Assembly (NCBI RefSeq): GCF_029854215.1
Contig: NZ_CP122961.1
Location: 2,728,001-2,792,000 of the forward strand
Source of the DNA: Halomonas alkaliantarctica
GTDB lineage: Bacteria; Pseudomonadota; Gammaproteobacteria; Pseudomonadales; Halomonadaceae
Direction of reading: 5' to 3'
DNA: 64,000 bases
How positions within the stretch are numbered: the first letter of the stretch is position 1; every line of letters begins with the position of its first letter. The position numbers were made by a program, and so were the translations under genes. Below the pieces are notes generated by a model that did not search any database, was not told the DNA's origin, and worked only from the letters and a program-made list of their open reading frames with translations. This document shows positions 43,026 to 53,829 of this stretch, piece by piece.

Positions 43026-44471
43026 TTACTTTATAACGCTCGCCACACCAGGCCGCTCGGCTAAACTGCTTGCCTCACAGCAGGGAATCAACCAACGCTC
43101 CCACTGCTCGGGCACAACGCAGGGAGCTTCAAACGCCAAGGGGTCTGCACGCCACGGCTGATGACGCGCTAAACCATAGGGAAGCTTTTCAAGCGACTTC
43201 AGCCAATGCGCAACATATAGGCCCTGGGGATCGTAAAGTCCTGCCTGCTTTAGCACGTTAAAGTAGCGATCTTGGCGTGGATCGCGCCCAACACCGGCAA
43301 TATAACGCCAGTTTCCCCAGTTACTGGCCACGTCATAATCAATCAGGCAGTGCTCAAACCACAGCGCCCCCAAACGCCAATCTACCTTCAAGTCTTTAAC
43401 CAAAAAACTGGCCACGTTTTGCCGGGCACGATTGGAGAGCCAGCCAGTGTGGAGAAGTTCCCGCATTGCTGCATCCACAAACGGTAGTCCCGTGTTGCCA
43501 TTACGCCAGGCATCGAAAGCGGCACATGGCTTGTCAGTCTGACGGGGGCCAAACATTTCCTCTCTTTCCAACTGGGCGGCGCGGATAAAATACTCTCGCC
43601 AGAGTAGCTCGAAGGTAATCCAGTAGCTCGATTCATTACTGCCGTTTTCCGCTTCCCACGCCTTAACCGCGTCATTGACTTGGCGAGCAGACAAACATCC
43701 ACGCGCCAGCCAGGGTGAAACACGTGTTGAAAAATTAGCCCCCAATAGCCCGTTGCGGGTTTTTTTATACGTTTCACCGCCCTGTTGGCGCCACAAGTAA
43801 TCCTTCAAGCGCTCATGCGCCGCTGACTCTCCACCTTGATATGCGTACCCTTGGCGGGCATCGGGCTGCCAATTAGCGCTCTGCTCGCAGACCGCTTTTA
43901 ATGGTGGAAACCCCCTAGGCGCCTCCGGCCAAGGGGGCAATGTTACTGGGGCGCTACGACTGTCTGGAACAATACATTCGTCCTCCACGCTGCGCCTAAA
44001 AACAGAAAAGCTCGCAGGCAGCGCTTCGCGTTCAAAAGGCAGCGCCTTTCGATCAATCAGTCGTCCACTCTCGATGCAATCAAATTCAGTGTGGCTTGGC
44101 AGCCCTTGCTTAACCGCCTGAATATGTGCATTTTCCTCCACTCCTGCATGGTCAGCAACGCGCACCTGCCGAGCGTTAAGCGTTGACGCCAGTTCAATCA
44201 CCACATCGCTGGGCTTCCCAATTCGCACCAGCAAGTCACTGCCGCGCCGCAGAAGCTCGCCACGTAACTCCATTAAGCTTTGCCATAAAAAGCGCAAGCG
44301 CGCAGGCCCAATACGCGGCGTAGATTCGCCATCAAATAACGGCGAAAACCACTGTTCATCTACGACGTACAGACACAGCAAGTAACAAGGAGAGGAGGTA
44401 AAGTGCAAAAGAGGATTATCAGCAATGCGCAGGTCGTCTTGCAGCCAGACAATATCAATCGTGCTGTTCAT
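43026..44471 (-). CDS. DASH-type cryptochrome/photolyase
   Basis: 481 residues from the ATG at 44471, backed by AAGGAGG 7 bases upstream; the frame extends upstream without support. An N-terminal Rossmann antenna domain (~1-130) opens [16 protein letters not shown]. The C-terminal FAD domain (~200-460) has [22 protein letters not shown], the DASH hallmark, and [26 protein letters not shown] proteins repair cyclobutane dimers in single-stranded DNA and may signal blue light. The gene follows a DUF2256 gene that overlaps it by 17 bp. An extended -10-like motif lies upstream of that gene. Confidence 0.92.
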   Translation of the reverse strand: MNSTIDIVWLQDDLRIADNPLLHFTSSPCYLLCLYVVDEQWFSPLFDGESTPRIGPARLRFLWQSLMELRGELLRRGSDLLVRIGKPSDVVIELASTLNARQVRVADHAGVEENAHIQAVKQGLPSHTEFDCIESGRLIDRKALPFEREALPASFSVFRRSVEDECIVPDSRSAPVTLPPWPEAPRGFPPLKAVCEQSANWQPDARQGYAYQGGESAAHERLKDYLWRQQGGETYKKTRNGLLGANFSTRVSPWLARGCLSARQVNDAVKAWEAENGSNESSYWITFELLWREYFIRAAQLEREEMFGPRQTDKPCAAFDAWRNGNTGLPFVDAAMRELLHTGWLSNRARQNVASFLVKDLKVDWRLGALWFEHCLIDYDVASNWGNWRYIAGVGRDPRQDRYFNVLKQAGLYDPQGLYVAHWLKSLEKLPYGLARHQPWRADPLAFEAPCVVPEQWERWLIPCCEASSLAERPGVASVIK

Positions 44472-44661
44472 GCTCGTGCCTCCTTGAGGTGCTTTGATGC
44501 CCTGTGCTAATTGATAAGCGCTTTGGTTGCCTGGCACTACGACGGCACCGCTCGCTGCAGTAGCGCACCTCATCCCAACAGCGCGCCCATTTTTTCCGCC
44601 AAGTAAACGGTCGCTGGCATTGAATACAATATTTTTGCGGCAGGTGTTGTTTGCGTCGCAT
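44455..44661 (-). CDS. DUF2256 small zinc-finger-like protein
   Basis: 68 residues from the ATG at 44661. A second ATG at 44688 would add nine residues but has no ribosome site; the chosen one has only a weak GAG. The core [16 protein letters not shown], then [13 protein letters not shown], is the DUF2256 signature with four cysteines that may hold zinc. These proteins are regularly found next to, or fused with, DASH-type photolyase/cryptochromes, as here, where it overlaps the photolyase start by 17 bp. The function is unknown. The basic tail ([10 protein letters not shown]) overlaps the photolyase ribosome site. Confidence 0.85.
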   Translation of the reverse strand: MRRKQHLPQKYCIQCQRPFTWRKKWARCWDEVRYCSERCRRSARQPKRLSISTGHQSTSRRHEHEQHD

Positions 44662-44723
44662 GGTCACGCTCGATCGAACTTTACGCATGGCATAATGTAA
44701 AACATAAACACATTATCTTATAC

Positions 44724-44755
44724 AGTATAACTATTGTACATTATTTAATTGTACA
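44724..44755 (-). promoter_or_regulatory. Putative regulated promoter for DUF2256-photolyase genes
   Basis: Reading towards the genes: TGTACAAT (44755-44748), TGTACAAT again (44740-44733, 15-bp period), then AGTTATACT (44732-44724), whose TATACT fits a -10 box. No good -35 is present, which suggests an activator. AGTTATACT and TTGTACA recur upstream of the other photolyase at 52192-52218. A light-responsive MerR-type (LitR/CarH) regulator is a guess. Confidence 0.45.
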
Positions 44756-44815
44756 CACTTTGTTCCAGTTGAATTAATGAGACCTGTTTTAAACATGCCC
44801 CTCCTGCCTAGACGC

Positions 44816-44839
44816 AAAAAAGCCACCCAAGGGTGGCTT
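44816..44839 (-). terminator. Intrinsic terminator of the mnh operon
   Basis: Stem AAGCCACCC/GGGTGGCTT with a 2-base loop, beginning about 35 bases past the mnhG stop. On the minus strand it ends in TTTTTTG, a textbook Rho-independent terminator. Confidence 0.9.
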
Positions 44840-44873
44840 AATAATGGTTCTCAAAAGGTTGGGCACTGCTGGA

Positions 44874-45278
44874 CTAGTCTGGATCAGTCTCGCGGGGGTG
44901 GCGTTTGGCGTTTTCCTGGGTTTCCAGGCCGCTTTTAAGTTCATGGGTTAAAGGATCATAGTTAGGGCGTAACTCGTCCTTCACGGTACCGCTCCACAGC
45001 TTCGAGCCCACAAAGTAACCAGCACGGCCAATTACGTGGGCCGCCACGGGGGCGGTCATCAGGATAAACACGATGATGGCAAATGAGCGGGCTACGATAC
45101 CCACTTCCGCAAAGTGCATGGCGGCTGCCAGCATAATTAAGATAACGCCTAATGCCGCAGCCTTGGTAGTGGCATGCATACGCGTTAATAAATCGGGCAA
45201 CCGTAGCAGCCCAACGGAGGCAAGGAGCATAAACAGCGCGCCGCCGATAATTAATGCGCCCTTTATGAAATCAATCAT
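44874..45278 (-). CDS. mnhG: MnhG/MrpG subunit of Na+/H+ antiporter
   Basis: 134 residues with three transmembrane helices (~5-27, ~38-58, ~65-90) and a charged C-terminal tail. The opening FIKGALIIGGALFMLLASVGLLRLPDLLTRMHA is typical of MrpG. It is the last gene of the seven-gene mnhA-G operon; its start overlaps the end of mnhF by 8 bp. MrpG is a small membrane subunit needed for assembly of the antiporter. Confidence 0.93.
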   Translation of the reverse strand: MIDFIKGALIIGGALFMLLASVGLLRLPDLLTRMHATTKAAALGVILIMLAAAMHFAEVGIVARSFAIIVFILMTAPVAAHVIGRAGYFVGSKLWSGTVKDELRPNYDPLTHELKSGLETQENAKRHPRETDPD

Positions 45279-45540
45279 CCCGCGGGCCTCCCCTTTCTAA
45301 AAAGCGCGCAAACGCAATAGCTGTCAAGAACCCCATTAGAGCAATCACAATGGCAGCGTCTAGAAAACTAGCGACGTTCGACTTAATCGCATAAACCCCA
45401 ACCAGCCCCACTATGGTGGTGGAAAAAAGCTCTAACGCCACGACGCGGTCGGGCAGACTTGGGCCACGCACTACGCGAACAAAGGTGAGGATCAGCGCCA
45501 CGCTCATTATCACTTGGCTGATAAGAATAACGGTATCCAT
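45271..45540 (-). CDS. mnhF: MnhF/MrpF subunit of Na+/H+ antiporter
   Basis: 89 residues with three hydrophobic helices. The segment RVVRGPSLPDRVVALELFSTTIVGLVGVYA is the MrpF signature between the first two spans. The start shares one base with the mnhE stop and the end overlaps mnhG, consistent with coupled translation. In Mrp complexes MrpF, with E and G, borders the MrpA ion path. Confidence 0.93.
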   Translation of the reverse strand: MDTVILISQVIMSVALILTFVRVVRGPSLPDRVVALELFSTTIVGLVGVYAIKSNVASFLDAAIVIALMGFLTAIAFARFLERGGPRDD

Positions 45541-46013
45541 TAGCGAAACAGCTCCAAAGCCCGGCGCTCCATCTCTTTTAAATTGCGCCGCAGCTCTTCC
45601 TCGTTGTCTAAAAACATCGCATGGATATACAGCACCTTACGATCATCCGACACATCCAGGCTCAGCGTACCGGGTGTCAGTGAAATGAGATTGGCCACCA
45701 TGGTAATTTCCATTTCGGTGCGTGCAGAAAGCGGCATCGCAATGACCCCAGGTGTCATATGCCAAGGTGGGGTCACAATATCAAAGGCGACACGCAAGTT
45801 GGCTTGAACCAGTTCTTTTAGAAAAAAACCGATAAAGCCGATAAAACGCGGTATACGCGCCGGATAACCTTTTAGGGAGTCAAGCTGAGGCTCAATGAGT
45901 ATCAGCGTGATGTAGCCAAATATTAGCCCGATAAGGAGGTTTAAGCCGCTAAAATCACCGCTTAACAGTACCCAAGCAAGGCCTAACAGCAGGTTCCAAA
46001 TGGCTCCGGTCAT
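45540..46013 (-). CDS. mnhE: MnhE/MrpE subunit of Na+/H+ antiporter
   Basis: 157 residues. Two closely spaced N-terminal helices (LLLGLAWVLLSGDFSGLNLLIGLIFGYITLIL) lie in the membrane, followed by a cytoplasmic domain with TMVANLISLTPGTLSLDVSDD, conserved in MrpE. The gene overlaps mnhD by 4 bp. MrpE is required for stable complex formation. Confidence 0.93.
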   Translation of the reverse strand: MTGAIWNLLLGLAWVLLSGDFSGLNLLIGLIFGYITLILIEPQLDSLKGYPARIPRFIGFIGFFLKELVQANLRVAFDIVTPPWHMTPGVIAMPLSARTEMEITMVANLISLTPGTLSLDVSDDRKVLYIHAMFLDNEEELRRNLKEMERRALELFR

Positions 46014-47614
46014 CGTGCTGTCTCCCCGGCGTCCGCCTCAGGTTGATCTTCTGCCGCCTCCGTTGGCTGCAGCAACACGTCGTCCGCACTGGCTGAAGCA
46101 CCCAGTACGGCTTCGATATACCCCGAGGGTTCGAAGAGTTGATCACCAATCCCCATCATCACCCACATGATAGGCTCTGCCAGCACACCAATGAGCAGTG
46201 AAAATAGCGCCAACACCATGACGGGCAAATACATCATCCATAGGCTAGGTTTTAATAGCCGACCGTCGTCGCCAGTGGGCGTGGCGGTCTCAGGCACGTG
46301 ATTATCTTCGGGTAACGATTTCCAAAACACTTCATTCCAAATTTTCACCATGGAATAGAGCGTCATTAATCCCACCGCCAGTGCAATACCGGTCACCACA
46401 TAGGCTTCAACTTCCAGGCCCGCACGCACAATCACGAATTTGGCAAAAAAGCCCGACAGCGGCGGTACGCCCGCTAGCGAGAAGGCCGAGAGAAAAAACG
46501 CCACGGAAAGCCAGGGGTGTTCGCGGTATAAACCGCCCATTTTTTTAAGCTGATAGGTACCCTGTAAACGGTGGGTAATACCACTGATCAAGAACAGATT
46601 GGTTTTCACGACCATGTTATGCACGATGGCAAACACGCCACCGGCGATCGCCAAAGGGGTATAAAGTGCTAAGCCTAAGATCATGTAGCCTATCTGGCTA
46701 ACGATATGAAACGATAAGATTCGTCTAAATTCGTGCTGGGCAGCAGCGCCGAGCACACCCGTGACCATGGTGAATGCAGCGCCCCAGAGCATAATGTCCT
46801 GGAGATAGCCCATGGTTTGATCGAACATCAGCGTGAAGACACGGAACATCGCATACACACCTACCTTGGTGAGCAGCCCGGCAAACAGCGCAGAAACGGC
46901 AACCGGTGGGGTGTGATACGAGGCTGGCAGCCAGAAGAACAGCGGAAAGGCGGCAGCTTTGATCCCAAAGGCCACCATATACATGACCGCCAGCACTTCC
47001 ACCATGCCGGTGTGCTCTGCTTCATCCATGCGCAGCGCAATGTCGGCCATGTTGAGTGTACCCACCATGCCATAGAGTAGACCCACCGCGGTCAGAAAGA
47101 TGACCGATGCCAACAGATTCAAGGTGACGTATTTAATCGCCCCCTCCATCTGCGCGCGCTCGCCACCCAGAATCAGCAGCGCAAAGGAGGCCACCAACAT
47201 TACCTCGAACCACACATAGAGGTTAAAGATATCGCCGGTCAAAAAGGCCCCCATCACCCCGGCGAGCAGTATGTGCATCAACGGGTAGTAGCCAAATTTT
47301 TCGTGACCGCGGCCAGTGGTGGCCAGCGAGTAAATACCCATCGCCAAGCCGATAATCGCGGTCATCAACACCATCACCGCACTTAACAGGTCCGCAATTA
47401 AGGTAATCCCGAAGGGCGCTGGCCAGCTACCCATTTGCATGGTGACATAGCCGTCCGACAGGGTGGATACAAACAGCCACAGGCTAACAACCAGCAACGC
47501 GGCATTGCCTGCCACTGCCAAGAAGCGCTGCATGGGACGCGAGCGCCAAAACAACAAGGATACGGCCCCTGTCAGCAGGGGTAAGAGGACGGGAAGAGCA
47601 ACTTCAGGCCTCAC
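46010..47614 (-). CDS. mnhD: MnhD/MrpD antiporter-like subunit
   Basis: 534 residues with about fourteen transmembrane helices, homologous to the NuoM/NuoN proton-pumping subunits of complex I. Conserved features include [17 protein letters not shown] with the key Glu in an early helix, the [19 protein letters not shown] block with a buried Lys, and [10 protein letters not shown]. Together with MnhA it forms the proton and cation paths. A polar C-terminal tail (~490-534) is longer than in Bacillus MrpD. It overlaps mnhC and mnhE by 4 bp each. Confidence 0.95.
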   Translation of the reverse strand: MRPEVALPVLLPLLTGAVSLLFWRSRPMQRFLAVAGNAALLVVSLWLFVSTLSDGYVTMQMGSWPAPFGITLIADLLSAVMVLMTAIIGLAMGIYSLATTGRGHEKFGYYPLMHILLAGVMGAFLTGDIFNLYVWFEVMLVASFALLILGGERAQMEGAIKYVTLNLLASVIFLTAVGLLYGMVGTLNMADIALRMDEAEHTGMVEVLAVMYMVAFGIKAAAFPLFFWLPASYHTPPVAVSALFAGLLTKVGVYAMFRVFTLMFDQTMGYLQDIMLWGAAFTMVTGVLGAAAQHEFRRILSFHIVSQIGYMILGLALYTPLAIAGGVFAIVHNMVVKTNLFLISGITHRLQGTYQLKKMGGLYREHPWLSVAFFLSAFSLAGVPPLSGFFAKFVIVRAGLEVEAYVVTGIALAVGLMTLYSMVKIWNEVFWKSLPEDNHVPETATPTGDDGRLLKPSLWMMYLPVMVLALFSLLIGVLAEPIMWVMMGIGDQLFEPSGYIEAVLGASASADDVLLQPTEAAEDQPEADAGETAR

Positions 47615-47958
47615 GTATCAGTATCCTTCATCTTATCGAGATCATCAGCCTTAACGACTTCGTAGGCGCGCCGGATCAATACCACGGCAAAGGCAAGTAC
47701 CCCGAAAGCAATCACAATCGCGGTCAACACAACCGCTTGTGGTAAGGGGTCGGCCACACCACTAGGCGGCAGCATCATGCCTTCTGCAATCAGTGGCGGC
47801 ACACCGCGGGTCATGCCTGCGGTGGTAAAAATCAGTAAATTGGCGGCGTTAGAGAGCAGCATCAAGCCAATCACCAATTTGACGATAGAACGACGCAGCA
47901 TCATAAAAATAGCCGCCGCATAGAGTAGACCAATCGCCAGCGCCATTAGTGGTTCCAT
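47611..47958 (-). CDS. mnhC: MnhC/MrpC subunit (NuoK-like)
   Basis: 115 residues with three helices, NuoK-like. [20 protein letters not shown] and [21 protein letters not shown] contain the conserved NuoK/MrpC positions, including the DPLPQALVLTAIVI signature. It lies 18 bp after mnhB and overlaps mnhD by 4 bp. Confidence 0.94.
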   Translation of the reverse strand: MEPLMALAIGLLYAAAIFMMLRRSIVKLVIGLMLLSNAANLLIFTTAGMTRGVPPLIAEGMMLPPSGVADPLPQAVVLTAIVIAFGVLAFAVVLIRRAYEVVKADDLDKMKDTDT

Positions 47959-47976
47959 GCGGTGCCTCCTAGTAAC

Positions 47977-48408
47977 TCATGGTTCATCCTTATCGACCTC
48001 CATCAGTGTCATCACCATACCGGTGACTGAACCCAGCACGGCAAAGTAGACGCCTATATCAAAAATCAGCGGCGTGGAGGCTTTAAAGTCGATAACCGGG
48101 ATAGTCCACCACTGTGCGGTCAGAAATGGCTGGCCCATGAACCAGGCCGGCACTACCGAGATCATTCCCAGTAGCAAGCCAACACCGATCAAATCGCGAG
48201 GGTCGACCATCCGCAGCACTTCCTTCGTAGCACTAACGCCAAAGGCAAATAGATAGAGAGTAAATGCACCCGCGGCGACTAGCCCAGCGATAAACCCTCC
48301 GCCCGGTTCGTCGTGACCACGCAGCAGTAGGAAAATCGAAAACATCAATTGCAGCGGCATTAAAAACCGTGCGGCGGTGTTAAGAATAATCGTGCCTGAC
48401 TTAACCAT
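47977..48408 (-). CDS. mnhB: MnhB/MrpB subunit of Na+/H+ antiporter
   Basis: 143 residues with four helices. The block [24 protein letters not shown] is the MrpB signature. MnhB is separate here, not fused to MnhA as in the PhaAB type of some proteobacteria. The start overlaps the end of mnhA by 8 bp. Confidence 0.94.
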   Translation of the reverse strand: MVKSGTIILNTAARFLMPLQLMFSIFLLLRGHDEPGGGFIAGLVAAGAFTLYLFAFGVSATKEVLRMVDPRDLIGVGLLLGMISVVPAWFMGQPFLTAQWWTIPVIDFKASTPLIFDIGVYFAVLGSVTGMVMTLMEVDKDEP

Positions 48409-50785
48409 CGTTAGGCTCCCTGGTGTTCACTTTGCTGCTATCGGCGGTGCTTGCACTACTATTTTCCGAAGTGCTGTTTTCACCCTGACGCCCATCTCCA
48501 TGGCGTAGCTTTAACATGGCGATAACGCCGATGGCAGCAAGCGCTAACACGAACATCTCACCTAAGGTATCCAGAGCACGGTAATCGACCAAAATGACGT
48601 TAACGATATTACGGCCGTATGCCAAAGGCGCACTGTTCTCAATCATATAGGTCGAAATGGGCTCAAACTGTTGAATGCTCCAGGAGGTCATAATCAGTAG
48701 GCAGATCAAAATGCCCACCATTGTGGCCACCACGCCGTCGCGTATGCGCTCCAAGCTGGTGGAAAGACTAGAGAAGCGCGGCAGACGAAACAGCACAAGT
48801 ACCAGCAAAATGACCGTTAAGGTCTCTACCAGCAGTTGAGTAATCGCTAGATCTGGCGCACTGAACAGAATAAAAATTAACGCAATGGAAAAGCCCATTA
48901 CCCCCACGGAAACCACTGCCCCAAGTCGGGAACGAGTAATGGTCGCAAATAGCGCCCCCATCGCCATGGTGCCCGCTACCACAACCTCGTGAAAACGCAC
49001 ATCCAAGTCAAAGGCAAATACTGGCGAATGGCGTAGCAGAATTGAATTACCGATCAGTGCAATAAGCGTCGCTAACATCACCAAAATGTAATTACGCATA
49101 TAGCCGTTTTGCAGTAGCCGTGTTTGCCACTCGGAGACGTGCACAATGCCATTCATCATGCTTTCATAACCCGCCTCTGGGCCATGGCGCATTATCGGTG
49201 CCAACAGAGAGAGCTTGCCACGAACGCTGTCCCAACGTTTAAACAGCAAAAAGCCTAAACCAAGGCTAATAATCGACATTATCAACGCAACGTTGATGCC
49301 GTACCAAAGCGATAGCGCCACCTCTACCGTTTGCCCGGATATAGCAGTAGCGGTAGCGGCCAGTAATGCATCGGCACCCAACATAGCGGGCATCAGGCCT
49401 AGCAGGAGCGACCCCAACGCGAGCAGAGCGGGGCCAAGCAGCATGCTCAGCGGCGCTTCATGTGGTTCAAGCGGGGTGTGGTGTCGTTTTCCGTAAAAAG
49501 GGCGTAACGCCACAATAAAGGCAACCGCGATAGTCAAAACAGATGCCAGAAAGGCAAACAATACCAGTAATGTTCGGAAACTATTGGCGCCGAGTACTGA
49601 TTCAAGCATCAGCTCTTTACCGATAAAGCCGAGTAGCGGCGGCACGCCGGCAAGCGAAAGCGCAGCCACCAAAGCAATCGCGGCAGTCAAAGGCATCACT
49701 GAGCGTAGCCCACCCATCTGGGTGACATCTTTAGTGCCGGTTTCATGATCGAGAATACCGGCGACCATGAACAACGCCCCTTTATACAGCGAATGCGCCA
49801 GCAGGAAGGTAACAAACGCGGTCATCGCGTACTCAGTGCCGATGCCCAATAGCATCGTCAGCGTGCCCAGCGCCATAATGGTCGAGTAAGCGAGCAGCTT
49901 TTTGATATTGGTGTGGTGAATCGCTAAAAACGCACCGACCAGCATCGTGGTCGCCCCCACCACGGAAAGAACCCCGACCCACATCGCCGTGCCGCCCAGC
50001 TCCGGGTGTAAGCGTGCCAGCAGATAAATACCCGCCTTCACCATGGTGGCAGAGTGCAGATAGGCAGAGACCGGTGTCGGCGCTGCCATGGCGTTGGGCA
50101 ACCAGAAGTGAAACGGAAACTGAGCCGATTTGGTGAAGGCGCCCAGCAACAAACAGATCAGCATGGGAGTGTAGAGCGCATGCTCACGCAGATCAGCCTC
50201 CTGGCCCAGAATCTCCGCCAGCGACCAGCTGCCACTGGCAATCCCTAGCAGCAACAGCCCAGCCATTAATGCTAAGCCGCCCGCCACGGTAACGAATAAG
50301 CCCTGCCGCGCTGATTTACGTGCATTGATGTCAGCGTGATTAAAACCAATCAGCAAGTAGGAGGTAATGCTGGTCAGTTCCCAGAAAATAAATAGCGTAA
50401 ACAGGCCGTCAGCCAATACCAGACCCAACATCGACACCATGAAAGCGATTAAGGCGATATGAAAGCGAGCAAGATCAGGGTGATCTTTAAGGTAGCCACC
50501 GGCATACACCAGGACACAGGCGCCCATTACGGTAATCAACAGCCCAAAGAGCAACGATAAACCGTCGAGCAGGAAGGTAAGACTTATCCCCAGTGAAGGC
50601 ACCCACTGCCACTCTAAAAGCAGGCTGCCGTTCTCAATGACCTCGGGGGCCTGGAGTGCCAACCACGCCGCCAATCCGGCAGGAAACAGGGCCAGTACAA
50701 GACTGGTACGCTGACCGAACCAGTGGTTTAACATTGGCGATAGCGCCGCCAGTACGAAACCCATTAAAACGGCGATTTGTATCAA
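48401..50785 (-). CDS. mnhA: MnhA/MrpA large antiporter subunit
   Basis: 794 residues and about twenty-one membrane helices. The N-terminal two thirds are NuoL-like, with [18 protein letters not shown], the [25 protein letters not shown] block and a long membrane section. The C-terminal third adds NuoJ-like and MrpA-specific helices ([26 protein letters not shown]). The start is TTG at 50785, supported by AGGAGGT 6 bases upstream. As first gene of mnhA-G it encodes the main proton path of an antiporter exchanging Na+ (or K+) for H+, important for salt and alkali tolerance. A 227-bp gap separates it from hemH upstream. Confidence 0.95.
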   Translation of the reverse strand: MIQIAVLMGFVLAALSPMLNHWFGQRTSLVLALFPAGLAAWLALQAPEVIENGSLLLEWQWVPSLGISLTFLLDGLSLLFGLLITVMGACVLVYAGGYLKDHPDLARFHIALIAFMVSMLGLVLADGLFTLFIFWELTSITSYLLIGFNHADINARKSARQGLFVTVAGGLALMAGLLLLGIASGSWSLAEILGQEADLREHALYTPMLICLLLGAFTKSAQFPFHFWLPNAMAAPTPVSAYLHSATMVKAGIYLLARLHPELGGTAMWVGVLSVVGATTMLVGAFLAIHHTNIKKLLAYSTIMALGTLTMLLGIGTEYAMTAFVTFLLAHSLYKGALFMVAGILDHETGTKDVTQMGGLRSVMPLTAAIALVAALSLAGVPPLLGFIGKELMLESVLGANSFRTLLVLFAFLASVLTIAVAFIVALRPFYGKRHHTPLEPHEAPLSMLLGPALLALGSLLLGLMPAMLGADALLAATATAISGQTVEVALSLWYGINVALIMSIISLGLGFLLFKRWDSVRGKLSLLAPIMRHGPEAGYESMMNGIVHVSEWQTRLLQNGYMRNYILVMLATLIALIGNSILLRHSPVFAFDLDVRFHEVVVAGTMAMGALFATITRSRLGAVVSVGVMGFSIALIFILFSAPDLAITQLLVETLTVILLVLVLFRLPRFSSLSTSLERIRDGVVATMVGILICLLIMTSWSIQQFEPISTYMIENSAPLAYGRNIVNVILVDYRALDTLGEMFVLALAAIGVIAMLKLRHGDGRQGENSTSENSSASTADSSKVNTREPNDG

Positions 50786-51012
50786 GCGAAACCTCCTAGA
50801 TCACGAAAGGCCCACCACCAAGACAGTCGCTAGCAGTTAGTCGCCCTATTTAGCCAATGATATGCAAGCGTTGAATAATAGTGATTCTAACGTTGTACAC
50901 CATATAACAGGCAGTTTTGACTGACCAGACAAACGCTTAAACGCAAACAGCCGCACAACGATTTATCTCGCAGGGCGGCTGCTGTTAGCTATCAGTTACG
51001 ACAGATAATTCA

Positions 51013-52104
51013 CTAAACGTTAGGGTTAGGGGCTGATAGCCATCCTGAGAGCTCGTTGTTGATAACGGCTAGCAGAGCATCGATATGGTCATCGCGATCA
51101 TTCAGGCAAGGGATATAGCTAAACGTTTCGCCACCCGCTTCCATAAAGCTATCGCGGATTTCCTCTTCGATTTCCTCCAGGGTCTCGACACAATCAGAGG
51201 AGAAGGCAGGCGACATAATCGCAATGTGTTTATGCCCCTGTTTGGCAAGTTCCGCCACATGTTTCACGGTTTGCGGGCCGACCCATTTCTCGGGGCCAAA
51301 CTGCGACTGGAAAGCGGTATCCACTTCCTCTTTGCTAAAACCAAGCTTCTCGCGGAGCAGGCGCGTAGTTTTCTGGCACTGACAGTGATAAGGATCACCC
51401 TCCATCAGGTAGCGCTCTGGAACGCCATGGTAGCTGGCAACCAGCTTGGTCGGCCGGGTCGAGAAACCGTCGTAGGCTTCTTGCACCGAGTTGGCCAACG
51501 CCTGAACGTAAGCAGGATGTTCAAAATAAGCGGGCACCGTACGTATATAAGGCTGCCACTTCATTTTCATCAGGGTACGAAACGCCTGATCATTCGCCGT
51601 TGCCGTAGTCGGGGAACCGTATTGGGGGTAGAGCGGGAAAAACACGATTCGCTCACAGCCCTTCTCTTTTAATCGCGTCAGCACGCTTTCAGTCGAGGGG
51701 TTTCCATATCGCATGCAGAAATCGACTTCAACATCGTCACCGTAAAGCGCTTTTAAACGTGTGGTCATCTTCTCGGCCTGGGCACGCGTCGTCGTCAGCA
51801 GCGGGCTTTCGTTTTTTTCATTATTCCAGATCCCCCGGTAGGCCTTGCCCGACGAGAATGGACGCTTAGTCAGAATAATCAGTTGTAGCAACGGCTGCCA
51901 TTTCCAACCCGCATAGTCGACCACGCGCTTATCAGAAAGAAATTCATTGAGGTAGCGACGCATTGACCAGTAGTCGGTGGCATCCGGGGTTCCCAAGTTC
52001 GCTAGCACGACACCCACTTTTGCACGTGGTACCGGCGGATGATCGCTGGGTGCATGGGCCAAGCGGCCCTCGCCCGGCTGGTCCTTGACGACATTTTCGG
52101 TCAT
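51013..52104 (-). CDS. hemH: HemH, ferrochelatase
   Basis: 363 residues. Conserved blocks are GVVLANLGTPDATDYWSMRRYLNEFLSD, RYGNPSTESVL, FPLYPQYGSPTTAT, the active-site VASYHGVPERYL with catalytic His, and SPAFSSDCVETLEEI with the Glu-rich metal face. The enzyme inserts ferrous iron into protoporphyrin IX, the last step of haem synthesis. The ATG has AGGAG 8 bases upstream. It is divergent from the iron-sulfur photolyase gene with 129 bp between starts. Since protoporphyrin is a photosensitiser, shared light control would make sense, but that is only inference. A weak hairpin (50948-50981) follows the stop. Confidence 0.95.
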   Translation of the reverse strand: MTENVVKDQPGEGRLAHAPSDHPPVPRAKVGVVLANLGTPDATDYWSMRRYLNEFLSDKRVVDYAGWKWQPLLQLIILTKRPFSSGKAYRGIWNNEKNESPLLTTTRAQAEKMTTRLKALYGDDVEVDFCMRYGNPSTESVLTRLKEKGCERIVFFPLYPQYGSPTTATANDQAFRTLMKMKWQPYIRTVPAYFEHPAYVQALANSVQEAYDGFSTRPTKLVASYHGVPERYLMEGDPYHCQCQKTTRLLREKLGFSKEEVDTAFQSQFGPEKWVGPQTVKHVAELAKQGHKHIAIMSPAFSSDCVETLEEIEEEIRDSFMEAGGETFSYIPCLNDRDDHIDALLAVINNELSGWLSAPNPNV

Positions 52105-52191
52105 TACTCATGCTCCTGAAAAATAGCGGTGTCACTAAAATCAATAAAAACTAACTAAATCCTACCACTTTTCGGCAAAGTGGCGGCATAA

Positions 52192-52218
52192 AGTTATACT
52201 ATCGACATTATTTGTACA
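52192..52218 (+). promoter_or_regulatory. Putative promoter of the iron-sulfur photolyase gene
   Basis: AGTTATACT at 52192-52200 gives a TATACT -10 box 33 bases before the start codon, without a convincing -35. TTGTACA follows at 52212-52218. Both words also occur upstream of the DUF2256-photolyase genes (44724-44755), though in a different order. Shared regulation is suggested, not shown. Confidence 0.45.
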
Positions 52219-52233
52219 GCTACAGGTCAACTC

Positions 52234-53820
52234 ATGTCCAAGCCTTTGCTTTTGGTGCTCGGCGATCAGCTCACTTTTTCACTCACAACGCTACAGAACG
52301 CGCCCGACAATGCCGTGGTTGCCCTGTGCGAAGTCGCCGAGGAAGCGCGCTATGTGCCCCATCATATTCATAAAATCGGCCTCTTTTTAGCCGCCATGCG
52401 TCACTTTGCCCAGGCGTTGCGCGAAAAAGACTTTCAGGTCCACTACAGCGCTCTGGGTGATGCGGATAACTGCCACTCTCTCATAGAGGAAGCCGAACGC
52501 ATCGCTCAACAGTATGGTTGCGATGAGATACGCGTTGCCCGATCTGGCGAATGGCGGCTATGGGAGGCGATGCAGCAACGCCAACACGCAACGATTCCGT
52601 GGCGGCTACTTGAGGACGAGCGCTTTTTCACCACCCCCGATGATTTCGCTAACTGGGCCAAAGGCCGCAAACAGCTGCGCCTGGAATACTTTTACCGGGA
52701 ACAGCGCAAGCGCACCGGGTACTTGATGGAGGGCGACGAACCCGTTGGCGGCAAGTGGAATTTTGACCACGACAATCGCCAACCTATCAAAGCCGCACTG
52801 GATTTCCCTGAGCTACCCCAACATCGCCAGGATGTACTGACCAAAGCCGCACTGGCTGATGCCGAACGCCACTTTAGCGATCATATGGGTACATTGGCGA
52901 ACTTTAACCTTCCGGTGACACGGCGGCAGGCATTAGTGGATCTCAAGCATTTTATAGACCATGGACTGGCTGATTTTGGCCGCTATCAGGATGCTATTAG
53001 CGATTCAGCGCCCTATCTTTATCACTCGCGGCTCTCAGCCGCGATGAATATCGGCCTGCTGTCGCCCCAGGAAGTCTGCGAAGCCGCCGAGCAGCGCTAC
53101 TATGACGGCGACGTGCCGATCAACGCCGTCGAAGGGTTTATCCGCCAAATACTGGGCTGGCGCGAGTACGTGCGAGGGCTCTACTGGACACAGATGCCCA
53201 GCTACAAAAGCACTAATCAGCTAGGTTTTGAGCGCGATCTGCCAGCATTTTACTGGGATGCTGATACCGATATGCGCTGCCTACAGCGCGCTATTCAGAT
53301 GACCATCGACAATAGCTACGCCCATCATATTCAGCGGCTGATGATCACGGGCAATTTCGCCCTACTGTGCGGGGTTAAACCCGAAGCGCTTTGTGACTGG
53401 TACTTGGCGGTTTATGCCGATGCCAGCGAGTGGGTGGAACTGCCTAATACCTTGGGAATGGTGTTGCATGCCGACGGCGGTTTAATGGGCTCCAAGCCTT
53501 ACTGCGCCTCGGGTAAATATATCGACAAAATGTCCGACCATTGTCAGCACTGCCGTTATTCCCCCAAGCAGGTCACTGGCCCCAAGGCCTGCCCTTTCAA
53601 CAGCCTTTACTGGCACTTTCTTGAAACCAACGCTGAACGCTTGAATAAGAATCCGCGCATGAAGCTGATTTACGGCTCGCTCAATCGCATGGCCGATGAG
53701 AAGCGCGAGGCTATCCGCCAACAGGCTGAGCACTTTTTAGATCAACTGGAGACATCGCCGGGCTATGGGCAACCCTGCCACACCGCAGGCTATGCAAACT
53801 CCACAACCAAAAGCCAATAA
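52234..53820 (+). CDS. phrB: PhrB-type iron-sulfur (6-4) photolyase / FeS-BCP cryptochrome
   Basis: 528 residues. The N-terminus LLLVLGDQLTFSL is the antenna domain of the FeS-BCP family. The C-terminal FAD domain has GFIRQILGWREYVRGLYW, NSYAHHIQRLMITGNFALL, and VELPNTLGMVLHADGG. Four cysteines at 379, 437, 440 and 453 match the [4Fe-4S] ligands of Agrobacterium PhrB (350, 438, 441 and 454 in that protein), with identical spacing of the last three. These enzymes repair (6-4) photoproducts with light. It is followed 9 bp later by a DCC protein, likely in one operon. It is distinct from the DASH-type protein encoded at 43026-44471. Confidence 0.94.
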   Translation: MSKPLLLVLGDQLTFSLTTLQNAPDNAVVALCEVAEEARYVPHHIHKIGLFLAAMRHFAQALREKDFQVHYSALGDADNCHSLIEEAERIAQQYGCDEIRVARSGEWRLWEAMQQRQHATIPWRLLEDERFFTTPDDFANWAKGRKQLRLEYFYREQRKRTGYLMEGDEPVGGKWNFDHDNRQPIKAALDFPELPQHRQDVLTKAALADAERHFSDHMGTLANFNLPVTRRQALVDLKHFIDHGLADFGRYQDAISDSAPYLYHSRLSAAMNIGLLSPQEVCEAAEQRYYDGDVPINAVEGFIRQILGWREYVRGLYWTQMPSYKSTNQLGFERDLPAFYWDADTDMRCLQRAIQMTIDNSYAHHIQRLMITGNFALLCGVKPEALCDWYLAVYADASEWVELPNTLGMVLHADGGLMGSKPYCASGKYIDKMSDHCQHCRYSPKQVTGPKACPFNSLYWHFLETNAERLNKNPRMKLIYGSLNRMADEKREAIRQQAEHFLDQLETSPGYGQPCHTAGYANSTTKSQ

Positions 53821-53829
53821 GGATTAACG

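Noticed and set aside
48074..49496. Plus-strand frames of 60-93 codons across the mnh operon
   Set aside because: They are antisense to well-conserved membrane subunits and have no ribosome sites.
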